Of a stretch of 64,000 bases of DNA, positions 17,432 through 25,303 are shown piece after piece. The stretch spans positions 6,758,001-6,822,000 of the forward strand of contig NZ_JAGPYQ010000001.1 of assembly GCF_018070025.1 (NCBI RefSeq), given 5' to 3'. Every line of letters starts with the position of its first letter. Positions within the stretch are counted from its first letter, which is position 1. Position numbers and translations under genes: made by a program. The notes under the pieces are model-generated. The model saw nothing but the letters and a program-made list of their open reading frames with translations, was not told where the DNA came from and searched no databases. The DNA comes from Streptomyces liliiviolaceus. Its GTDB lineage: Bacteria; Actinomycetota; Actinomycetes; Streptomycetales; Streptomycetaceae.

Positions 17432-19314
17432 GCAAGAACCCTCCCGAGGGAGCCGCGTCGGAGACGGCCGGTACGGCACCGGGCGCGTCCGCCTCCGCCG
17501 CCCCGACGGCCAAGGCCAAGCGGGCCGCGACCACGAAGAAGGCCGCGGGCGCCAAGGAGAGCGCAGGCGCCACCAAGACCGCCGGCGCCGCGAAGACCGC
17601 TGGCGCCAAGAAGACTGCGGGTGCCACGAAGGCCTCGGGCACCAAGAAGACCGCGGCAGCCGCGAAGACCGCCGGTGCCAAGAAGGCCGCGCCGCGTCGT
17701 GCGAAGGCCGTCGCTGCCACCGCCGTGGCCGCCGACCCGGCCGCCGCCGATCTCGCGCCGCGGTCGCTCGCCGAGGTGCTGGAGCAGGGCGACGGGTGGG
17801 TCAATCCCCTCCGTGACCCCCAGGACCGCCGACTGCCGAAGATCGCCGGGCCCTCCGGTCTCGTCATCTTCGGGGTGACCGGCGACCTGTCGCGCAAGAA
17901 GCTCATGCCGGCCGTCTACGATCTGGCCAACCGCGGCCTGCTGCCGCCGGGCTTCTCGCTCGTCGGCTTCGCGCGGCGCGACTGGGAGGACGAGGACTTC
18001 GCCCAGATCGTGCACGACTCGGTCCGCGACCACGCGCGCACCGAGTTCCGCGAGGAGGTCTGGCAGCAGCTCGCCGAGGGCATGCGGTTCATCCCGGGCG
18101 ACTTCGACGACGACCAGGCGTTCGAGCAACTGCGTGCCGCCGTCGACGAGTTGGACAAGTCCCGGGGTACGAGCGGCAACTACGCCTTCTACCTCTCCGT
18201 ACCGCCGAAGTTCTTCCCCAAGGTCGTCAAGCAGCTCAAGAAGCACGGCCTGGCCGAGGCGCCCGCGGGCTCCTGGCGGCGCGGGGTGATCGAGAAGCCG
18301 TTCGGCCGTGACCTGAAGAGCGCGCGCGAGCTGAACCGCGTGGTGCACGAGGTGTTCGACCCGGAGCAGGTGTTCCGGATCGACCACTACCTCGGCAAGG
18401 AGACCGTCCAGAACATCCTGGCGCTCCGCTTCGCCAATCAGATGTACGAGCCCATCTGGAACCGGTCGTACGTGGACCACGTACAGATCACGATGGCCGA
18501 GGACATCGGCATCGGAGGCCGTGCGGGCTACTACGACGGCATCGGGTCCGCCCGTGACGTCATCCAGAACCACCTCCTCCAGCTGATGGCGCTCACCGCG
18601 ATGGAGGAGCCCATCGCCTTCGACGCCGACTCGCTGCTCACCGAGAAGCTCAAGGTCCTCAAGTCCGTGAAGCTGCCGGAGAACCTGGGCGAGCACACGG
18701 TCCGCGGCCAGTACGCGGCGGGCTGGCAGGGCGGCGAGAAGGTGCGCGGCTACCTCGACGAGGACGGCATCGATCCCGGGTCGACGACCGACACGTACGC
18801 GGCCGTCAAGCTGGAGGTCGACAACCGCCGCTGGGCGGGCGTCCCCTTCTACCTGCGCACCGGCAAGCGGCTGGGCCGGCGCGTCACCGAGATCGCGGTC
18901 GTCTTCCAGCGCGCCCCGCACTCCCCCTTCGACTCCACCGCCACCGAGGAACTGGGTGCCAACGCGATCGTCATCCGCGTCCAGCCGGACGAGGGCATGA
19001 CGGTGCGCTTCGGATCGAAGGTGCCGGGTACGTCGATGGAGATCCGGGACGTGTCGATGGACTTCGCGTACGGCGAGTCGTTCACGGAGTCCAGCCCGGA
19101 GGCGTACGAACGCCTGATCCTGGATGTACTGCTCGGAGACGCCAACCTCTTCCCCCGCCACCAGGAGGTGGAAGAGTCCTGGAAGATCCTCGACCCGATC
19201 GAGGGCTACTGGGACACGCACGGCAAACCCGCGCAGTACGCCTCGGGCACCTGGGGTCCCGGGGAAGCCGACGAGATGCTCGCACGAGACGGACGGAGCT
19301 GGCGCAGGCCATGA
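17428..19314 (+). CDS. zwf: Glucose-6-phosphate dehydrogenase with Lys/Ala-rich N-terminal extension
   Basis: A 628-residue enzyme that oxidises glucose 6-phosphate to 6-phosphogluconolactone with NADP+. The catalytic core begins near [12 protein letters not shown] at about residue 127, with the nucleotide motif [12 protein letters not shown] and the active site RIDHYLGKE (His about 320). Upstream are about 115 extra residues rich in Lys, Ala, Thr and Gly, made of repeats such as KKTAGA and TKTAGA, like the tails of histone-H1-like or HupS proteins. The start is supported by AAGGGAG ten bases before the ATG and by coupling to the tal stop. Most family members are near 510 residues. Confidence 0.95.
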   Translation: MSKNPPEGAASETAGTAPGASASAAPTAKAKRAATTKKAAGAKESAGATKTAGAAKTAGAKKTAGATKASGTKKTAAAAKTAGAKKAAPRRAKAVAATAVAADPAAADLAPRSLAEVLEQGDGWVNPLRDPQDRRLPKIAGPSGLVIFGVTGDLSRKKLMPAVYDLANRGLLPPGFSLVGFARRDWEDEDFAQIVHDSVRDHARTEFREEVWQQLAEGMRFIPGDFDDDQAFEQLRAAVDELDKSRGTSGNYAFYLSVPPKFFPKVVKQLKKHGLAEAPAGSWRRGVIEKPFGRDLKSARELNRVVHEVFDPEQVFRIDHYLGKETVQNILALRFANQMYEPIWNRSYVDHVQITMAEDIGIGGRAGYYDGIGSARDVIQNHLLQLMALTAMEEPIAFDADSLLTEKLKVLKSVKLPENLGEHTVRGQYAAGWQGGEKVRGYLDEDGIDPGSTTDTYAAVKLEVDNRRWAGVPFYLRTGKRLGRRVTEIAVVFQRAPHSPFDSTATEELGANAIVIRVQPDEGMTVRFGSKVPGTSMEIRDVSMDFAYGESFTESSPEAYERLILDVLLGDANLFPRHQEVEESWKILDPIEGYWDTHGKPAQYASGTWGPGEADEMLARDGRSWRRP

Positions 19315-20243
19315 AGATCGACCTGACCGACACCACGGCAAGCAAGATCAACAAGGCCCTCGTGCAGGGTCGCCGCGCCATCGGCACGCCAGCCGTGGGC
19401 ATGGTCCTGACGATGGTCATCGTGACGGACGAGGAGAACGCCTACGACTCGATCAAGGCGGCCGAGGAGGCCTCGCACGAGCACCCCTCGCGCACCCTGG
19501 TCGTCATCAAGCGGCACGCCCGCACCCCGCGCGACCGCACGAACTCCCATCTCGACGCCGAGGTACGGGTCGGCGCGGACGCCGGCACCGGCGAGACGGT
19601 CATCCTGCGCATGTACGGCGAGGTGTCCGACCACGCCGACTCGGTGGTCCTGCCCCTGCTGCTCCCGGACGCGCCCGTCGTCGTCTGGTGGCCGGTGGAC
19701 GCGCCGAAGATCCCGGTCAAGGACCCGCTGGGCGCCCTCGCGCAGCGCCGGATCACCGACATGTACGCCGTGGAGACCCCGCTGGACGCCCTGGAGGCGC
19801 GTGCCGCCGCGTACGCGCCGGGCGACACGGACCTCGCCTGGACCCGGCTGACGCCGTGGCGTTCCATGCTCGCCGCCGCTCTCGACCAGGCCCGCACGAA
19901 GATCGTCTCGGCCGCCGTCGAGAGCGAGGCCGAGAACCCGAGCGCCGAACTGCTCGCGCGCTGGCTGGAGGCCCGTCTCCAGGTCACGGTCGACCGGGTC
20001 GTCACCGCGGGGCCCGTGGTCACCGCCGTGAAGCTCGGCACCGAGAACGGCGAGATCGTCATCGACCGCCCCGAGGGCCCGCTCGCGACGCTGTCCCTGC
20101 CGGGCCAGCCCTCGCGCACCCTCGCACTGAAGGTCCGCAGCACGTCCGAGCTGATCGCCGAGGAACTGCGGCGGCTCGACGCGGACGAGATGTACGCCGT
20201 CGCCCTGCGCGGGGACGACGCCCAGAGGGAGAGCCGTGTCTGA
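19311..20243 (+). CDS. opcA: Glucose-6-phosphate dehydrogenase assembly protein OpcA
   Basis: A 310-residue protein of the OpcA family, which activates or helps assemble Zwf. Family features include [28 protein letters not shown], read in parts, the VVWWPVDAP segment and a C-terminal domain typical of actinobacterial OpcA. ATG overlaps the zwf stop by 4 bp, so both are made together. Confidence 0.93.
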   Translation: MKIDLTDTTASKINKALVQGRRAIGTPAVGMVLTMVIVTDEENAYDSIKAAEEASHEHPSRTLVVIKRHARTPRDRTNSHLDAEVRVGADAGTGETVILRMYGEVSDHADSVVLPLLLPDAPVVVWWPVDAPKIPVKDPLGALAQRRITDMYAVETPLDALEARAAAYAPGDTDLAWTRLTPWRSMLAAALDQARTKIVSAAVESEAENPSAELLARWLEARLQVTVDRVVTAGPVVTAVKLGTENGEIVIDRPEGPLATLSLPGQPSRTLALKVRSTSELIAEELRRLDADEMYAVALRGDDAQRESRV

Positions 20244-21885
20244 CTCACCGAAGCTCACCCGCCGCCCGGAGTGGACCGCTCTGGAGGACCACCGGGCCGG
20301 GCCGTTCCTGCACGCGCATCTGCGTGAGCTGTTCGCGACGGACCCGGAGCGCGCCGAGCGCTACACCGTGCGCGTGGGCGATCTGCACATCGACTACTCG
20401 AAGCACCTGATCACCGACGAGACGCTCGCGCTGCTCCAGGAACTCGCCACCGCCACCGATGTGTTCGGCCTGCGGGACGCGATGTTCAGGGGCGAGCGGA
20501 TCAACACGACGGAGGACCGGGCGGTCCTGCACACCGCGCTGCGCGCCCCGCGCGACGCGGTCGTGGAGGTCGACGGCGAGAACGTCGTGCCGAAGGTGCA
20601 CGCCGTGCTCGACCGGATGGCCGGCTTCGCCGACCAGGTCCGCTCCGGCAAGTGGACCGGCCACACCGGCAGCCGCATCCGCACTGTCGTCAACATCGGC
20701 ATCGGCGGCTCCGACCTGGGCCCGGCGATGGCGTACGACGCGCTGCGCGCCTTCACCGACCGGGATCTGACGGTCCGGTTCGTGTCGAACGTCGACGGGG
20801 CCGACCTGCACGAGGCCGTCCGCGACCTCGACCCGGCCGAGACGCTGTTCATCGTCGCCTCGAAGACCTTCACCACCATCGAGACGATCACCAACGCGAC
20901 CTCGGCGCGGTCCTGGTTGCTCGCCGGACTCGGCGGTGAACCGGCCGCCGTGGCCAAGCACTTCGTGGCGCTGTCGACGAACGCGGAGAAGGTCGCCGAC
21001 TTCGGCATCGACACCGCGAACATGTTCGAGTTCTGGGACTGGGTCGGCGGACGGTACTCGTTCGACTCCGCCATCGGCCTGTCCCTGATGATCGCGATCG
21101 GCCCGGACCGCTTCCGGGAACTGCTCGACGGCTTCCACCTCGTCGACGAGCACTTCCGCACGGCCCCCGCCGAGTCCAACGCCCCCTTGCTGCTCGGCCT
21201 GTTGGGCGTCTGGTACGGCAACTTCTTCGACGCGCAGTCGCACGCGGTGCTGCCGTACTCGCACTACCTGTCCAAGTTCACGGCGTACCTGCAGCAGCTC
21301 GACATGGAGTCCAACGGCAAGTCCGTGGACCGCGACGGGCACCCCGTGGAGTGGCAGACGGGCCCGGTCGTCTGGGGCACGCCCGGCACCAACGGGCAGC
21401 ACGCGTACTACCAGTTGATCCACCAGGGCACGAAGACGATCCCGGCCGACCTGATCGGCTTCGTCAACCCGGTCGCCGAACTCGGCGGCGAACTCGCGGC
21501 CCAGCACGACCTGTTGATGGCGAACCTCTTCGCCCAGGGCCAGGCGCTCGCCTTCGGCAAGACGCCGGAGGAGGTGCGGGCGGAGGGCGTCGCCGAGGAA
21601 CTGGTGGCGCACAAGACGTTCAGGGGCAACCACCCGACGACCACGGTCCTCGCGCGCGAACTGACCCCCTCGGTCCTCGGCCAGCTCATCGCCCTCTACG
21701 AGCACAAGGTGTTCGTGCAGGGCGCCATCTGGCACATCGACTCCTTCGACCAGTGGGGCGTCGAGCTCGGCAAGGTCCTCGCCAAGCGCGTCGAACCCGC
21801 CCTCACCGAGGGCGCCGCCGTCCCCGGCCTCGACTCCTCCACCAGCGCCCTCGTGGCCACGTACCGCACTCTCCGGAAGAAGTGA
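20236..21885 (+). CDS. pgi: Glucose-6-phosphate isomerase
   Basis: A 549-residue sugar isomerase that interconverts glucose 6-phosphate and fructose 6-phosphate. Both family signatures are visible: [12 protein letters not shown] and SKTFTTIET in the first half, [12 protein letters not shown], and [10 protein letters not shown] near the end. GTG at 20236 overlaps opcA by 8 bp, with GGGAGAG just upstream. Its presence in this operon allows carbon to cycle back from fructose 6-phosphate into the oxidative branch, raising NADPH yield. Confidence 0.95.
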   Translation: MSDSPKLTRRPEWTALEDHRAGPFLHAHLRELFATDPERAERYTVRVGDLHIDYSKHLITDETLALLQELATATDVFGLRDAMFRGERINTTEDRAVLHTALRAPRDAVVEVDGENVVPKVHAVLDRMAGFADQVRSGKWTGHTGSRIRTVVNIGIGGSDLGPAMAYDALRAFTDRDLTVRFVSNVDGADLHEAVRDLDPAETLFIVASKTFTTIETITNATSARSWLLAGLGGEPAAVAKHFVALSTNAEKVADFGIDTANMFEFWDWVGGRYSFDSAIGLSLMIAIGPDRFRELLDGFHLVDEHFRTAPAESNAPLLLGLLGVWYGNFFDAQSHAVLPYSHYLSKFTAYLQQLDMESNGKSVDRDGHPVEWQTGPVVWGTPGTNGQHAYYQLIHQGTKTIPADLIGFVNPVAELGGELAAQHDLLMANLFAQGQALAFGKTPEEVRAEGVAEELVAHKTFRGNHPTTTVLARELTPSVLGQLIALYEHKVFVQGAIWHIDSFDQWGVELGKVLAKRVEPALTEGAAVPGLDSSTSALVATYRTLRKK

Positions 21886-21891
21886 ACTGAC

Positions 21892-22779
21892 ATGACTGCG
21901 ATGCAGCTCGGTCTCATCGGGCTCGGCAAGATGGGCGGCAACATGCGCGAGCGCATCCGCCGCGCGGGCCACACCGTCATCGGCTACGACCGCAACCCGG
22001 AGCTCGCCGACGTGAGCAGCCTGGCCGAACTGGTGGGCAAGCTCGAAGGCCCGCGCGTGGTGTGGGTGATGGTTCCCGCCGGTGCCGCGACCCAGGGCGT
22101 CATCGACGAACTCGGGGACCTCCTTGAACCCGGTGACGTGGTCGTGGACGGCGGCAACTCGCGCTGGACGGACGACGAGAAGCACTCCGAGGAGCTGGCG
22201 GCCAAGGGCATCGGCTTCGTCGACGCCGGCGTCTCGGGCGGTGTCTGGGGCCTGCAGAACGGCTACGCGCTGATGGTCGGCGGCGACGCCGAGCACATCG
22301 CCAAGGTCCAGCCGGTCTTCGACGCCCTCAAGCCCGAGGGCGACGCCGGGTTCGTGCACGCGGGCAAGGTCGGCGCCGGGCACTTCTCCAAGATGGTCCA
22401 CAACGGCATCGAGTACGCCATGATGCAGGCCTACGCCGAGGGCTGGGAACTCCTCCAGGCCGTCGACTCGGTCACCGATGTGCGCGAGGTCTTCCGGTCC
22501 TGGCAGGAGGGCACGGTCATCCGTTCCTGGCTGCTGGACCTGGCGGTCAACGCGCTGGACGAGGACGAGCACCTGGAGCGGCTGCGCGGCTTCGCGCAGG
22601 ACTCCGGCGAGGGCCGCTGGACCGTCGAGGCGGCCATCGACAACGCGGTACCGCTGCCCGCGATCACCGCGTCGCTGTTCGCCCGCTTCGCGTCCCGGCA
22701 GGACGACTCGCCGCAGATGAAGATGATCGCGGCACTGCGCAACCAGTTCGGCGGCCACGCCGTCGAGTCCGCGAAGTAG
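21892..22779 (+). CDS. gnd: 6-Phosphogluconate dehydrogenase, decarboxylating, short (GntZ-like) form
   Basis: A 295-residue enzyme with an N-terminal Rossmann motif GLGKMGGNMRERI and the family segments VDGGNSRW, FVDAGVSGGVWGLQNGYALMVGG (in parts) and HNGIEYAMMQ. This is the short, often NAD-preferring form rather than the 470-residue NADP form. It converts 6-phosphogluconate to ribulose 5-phosphate. It starts 6 bp after pgi. Confidence 0.93.
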   Translation: MTAMQLGLIGLGKMGGNMRERIRRAGHTVIGYDRNPELADVSSLAELVGKLEGPRVVWVMVPAGAATQGVIDELGDLLEPGDVVVDGGNSRWTDDEKHSEELAAKGIGFVDAGVSGGVWGLQNGYALMVGGDAEHIAKVQPVFDALKPEGDAGFVHAGKVGAGHFSKMVHNGIEYAMMQAYAEGWELLQAVDSVTDVREVFRSWQEGTVIRSWLLDLAVNALDEDEHLERLRGFAQDSGEGRWTVEAAIDNAVPLPAITASLFARFASRQDDSPQMKMIAALRNQFGGHAVESAK

Positions 22780-22784
22780 GAGTC

Positions 22785-23372
22785 ATGGGCGACCTTCTCC
22801 TCGTCAGACACGGCGAGACCGAGTGGAGCAGGTCAGGACAGCACACCAGCTGGACCGACCTGCCCCTCACCCCCCACGGCGAGGAACAGGCGAAGTCCCT
22901 CGTCCCGCTCTTCGCCGGGCGGTCCTGCGCCCTCGTGCTCACCAGTCCGCTCCAGCGCGCGATACGGACCGCGGAGCTGGCGGGACTGACCGGGGCCGTC
23001 GTCGACCCCGATCTGCACGAGTGGAACTACGGGGCGTACGAGGGCATCAAGACCGTCGACATCCACAAGACCCGTCCCGACTGGTACCTGTGGAACGACG
23101 GGGTGCCGCCCGGCCCGGACGGGCACACCGGCGAGTCGCCCGTCGAGGTGGGCGAGCGGGCCGACCGGGTGCTCGCCCACGCGGCGAAGGCGCTCGACGA
23201 GGGTGATGTGGTCCTGGTGGCCCACTCGCACTTCCTGCGCGTCCTGACCGCGCGCCGGCTCGGACTGCCCGCTTCTGACGGGCGGCTGTTCCGGCTGGAC
23301 ACGGCCACGGTGAGCCGGCTCTCGCTGGAGCACGGCCGGCCCGTCCTCGCGGAGTGGAACGCCAAGCCGTAG
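22785..23372 (+). CDS. Histidine phosphatase family protein (phosphoglycerate mutase-like)
   Basis: A 195-residue protein with the catalytic LVRHGETEWS motif near the N-terminus, a conserved Arg (TSPLQRAIRT), a Glu in LHEWNYGAYEG, and the second His in VAHSHFLRVL. It belongs to the broad-specificity branch that dephosphorylates sugar phosphates rather than the true mutases. Position 5 bp after gnd as the last operon gene suggests a role in pentose or sugar-phosphate turnover, which is inference. Confidence 0.9.
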   Translation: MGDLLLVRHGETEWSRSGQHTSWTDLPLTPHGEEQAKSLVPLFAGRSCALVLTSPLQRAIRTAELAGLTGAVVDPDLHEWNYGAYEGIKTVDIHKTRPDWYLWNDGVPPGPDGHTGESPVEVGERADRVLAHAAKALDEGDVVLVAHSHFLRVLTARRLGLPASDGRLFRLDTATVSRLSLEHGRPVLAEWNAKP

Positions 23373-23414
23373 GCGGTTTCCCCGGATCGCGATCGCTGGG
23401 CACCCCGGCCCGGG

Positions 23415-24713
23415 CTACAGGACGTCTCCGAACTCGCTCAACACCCCTGGTGGAGCGAGGGCGTTGACGTAGTGGCCCGGGCCGTGGTCGTCGAAGGAGT
23501 ACTTGAACGGGATCGTCCGGGTCAGTGCCAGCCGGGTGGCCAGGAACGCCAGCGGCGCCACCACGGCCAGCCCGGCGAGGGAGTCCATCTGCGGGTAGTG
23601 CAGGCCCGGTTCGGCGCTCTCCTGCCAGCCCTCGCTCCGTACCCGCAGCAGGGGTCGCACGGAGCGCCGGAGCGATTCGGCGGTACGAACCGTCAACTCC
23701 CCCGCGCGGGCCGCTGGTTGCCGAAGCGGGTTGCTGATCAGGGTCCGCAGCAGTTCGCCCGGCAGGGTCACCGCCTCCAGCGCCGAGTCCGCGGCGAAGG
23801 CCAGGGCCGTGTCCATCAACCCGCGCGACCTGCGGTAGTGGAACTCCCGGCCGAACGGCGCGTACGGTCCGACCGGACGGGGCGGCAGGGCCGGTACGAC
23901 GTCACGGTCGAAGATGTAACGGAGCATCCGCTCACGCAGGGGCCGGGTGCCGTACGGACCGGCGGCCTCCTCGCAGGCCCGTGCGAAGTCGGGTCCGCCG
24001 ACCATGGGCTGCCCGAAGGTGTAGACGGCCCTCAGCTTGTCGGCGATGCGGCGGTAGCGGGGCTCCATCGTGAGCATCACCCCCATCAGCGCGGCCATCG
24101 CACCGCCGAGGCTGTGGCCGGTGATGTAGAGCGCCTCCAGGCCGTGGCCGCGGGTGCCCGTCTCGCCCGGGACCACGGACTCGCCGCGCAGGGCGCGGTC
24201 CAGGGCCTCGATGACCAGGTAGCGGGTGGCGCGGACGTTCCGGTAGAAGCCGGCGTGGACCTCGTGGCGCCGGCCGTCCAGCTCGACGTCGAGCGTCTCG
24301 GGCCGGACGTCCGCGTCCGTGAGGATGCTGATGACATCCTCGGGCTGGGTGCCGCGGTAGCACAGGACGGCGATCCTGCGGTCGCGGTCCTGGATCAGGT
24401 ACGCGGCCGACGCGATGTGCATGGCGTCCACGCGCTGCTCGAACACCTGGCAGTCGTTCTCCTCCAGGCCGAGGCGCGTCATGATCATGGCGACGGTGGC
24501 GGGGTCCGCGCGCTGGGCGAATCCGGCGTACGCGTAGGCGGCGCAGGTCGCCATGGTGTGCGGGACGACTCCGTCGGGGTCGGGGTGGTCCTTGTCCTCC
24601 GCCAGCCGTTCCACGAGGTCCGGGTAGACCGGGAAGCCGGGCTGGTCGGGGGTGGGTTTGAGGGGGCGCAGTTCGGCGAAGCGCGGGCCTTTGGCGTGAC
24701 GGTCGTTGGGCAT
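23415..24713 (-). CDS. Lipase, class 3 alpha/beta-hydrolase
   Basis: A 432-residue hydrolase with the nucleophile elbow ITGHSLGGAMAAL (Ser about 201) and the oxyanion segment VLCYRGTQ typical of class 3 lipases. No signal peptide is seen, but hydrophobic stretches near the C-terminus (about 385-410) may anchor it. ATG at 24713 is chosen, with GGGAGGG five bases upstream, over an upstream in-frame start at 24749. It converges with the pentose-phosphate operon. Substrate unknown. Confidence 0.82.
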   Translation of the reverse strand: MPNDRHAKGPRFAELRPLKPTPDQPGFPVYPDLVERLAEDKDHPDPDGVVPHTMATCAAYAYAGFAQRADPATVAMIMTRLGLEENDCQVFEQRVDAMHIASAAYLIQDRDRRIAVLCYRGTQPEDVISILTDADVRPETLDVELDGRRHEVHAGFYRNVRATRYLVIEALDRALRGESVVPGETGTRGHGLEALYITGHSLGGAMAALMGVMLTMEPRYRRIADKLRAVYTFGQPMVGGPDFARACEEAAGPYGTRPLRERMLRYIFDRDVVPALPPRPVGPYAPFGREFHYRRSRGLMDTALAFAADSALEAVTLPGELLRTLISNPLRQPAARAGELTVRTAESLRRSVRPLLRVRSEGWQESAEPGLHYPQMDSLAGLAVVAPLAFLATRLALTRTIPFKYSFDDHGPGHYVNALAPPGVLSEFGDVL

Positions 24714-25303
24714 ACGCGCCCTCCCCTCACCGTCCGCCGAGCACACCACCGTTGCCGTGGCCCGTCAATATGGCTGCGGGCCGGGGGTGCTCGCACCCCT
24801 TGGGGGGTGAGGCCTGGCCTTCAACTCCACCTGCGGCCGGGTGAGGGTGGCCCGCGCAGTTCCTCGCGCCCCTAGGGGGTGGGGCCTGGGCCCGGACTTC
24901 ATCTGCGGGCCGGTGGAGCCTGAGCGCGCAGTTCCTCGCGCCCCTTCAGGGGCAAAGGCTGGGGCGCAGCCCCGCTTTTGAGGGGCGCGGGGAACTGCGC
25001 GAACGGCCCCCGCCGGGCCGCAGACGGCGAACGCGCCCGTCCGTGCCGGCGCAAGCGCAGGGCGAGAGTCCCGGCCACCCCCGCCCCCACCGGCTGTGGC
25101 TGCTGTGGGGCCGGGGCCTCGCGGGGCGGGCGGGTGGCGGGCGCAGAGGCCCCGCGGCGGCCTGACGTGGGCCGATACGTCGCACCGACGGCCACCGCCA
25201 GGGACCGCGCATCGGCGGGAACCACCGCTGCCCCCCACCCCGCCCCGCCGGTAGCGTGCTGCCCCCGTCCCGTACGCACGCATCCGTACGAAGGAAACGA
25301 CCG
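24714..25303. repeat. 590-bp gap with three dispersed-repeat copies and a large hairpin
   Basis: The gap between the divergent lipase and peroxidase genes has no convincing gene. It holds three copies of the dispersed element AGGGGCGCGGGGAACTGCGC: inverted at 24853-24873 and 24925-24946 (with CTCGC in place of CCCGC), direct at 24981-25001. The second and third can pair into a long hairpin around a smaller GGCTGGGGCGCAGCCCC stem. The 25,270-25,303 stretch next to the peroxidase start should contain its promoter and the AAGGAAAC ribosome site. Confidence 0.75.

Noticed and set aside
24765..25283. Minus-strand frame of 172 codons in the gap before the heme fusion gene
   Set aside because: It is made of the dispersed repeat and flanking GC-rich sequence, with repeated GARGTAR text. 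No ribosome site.
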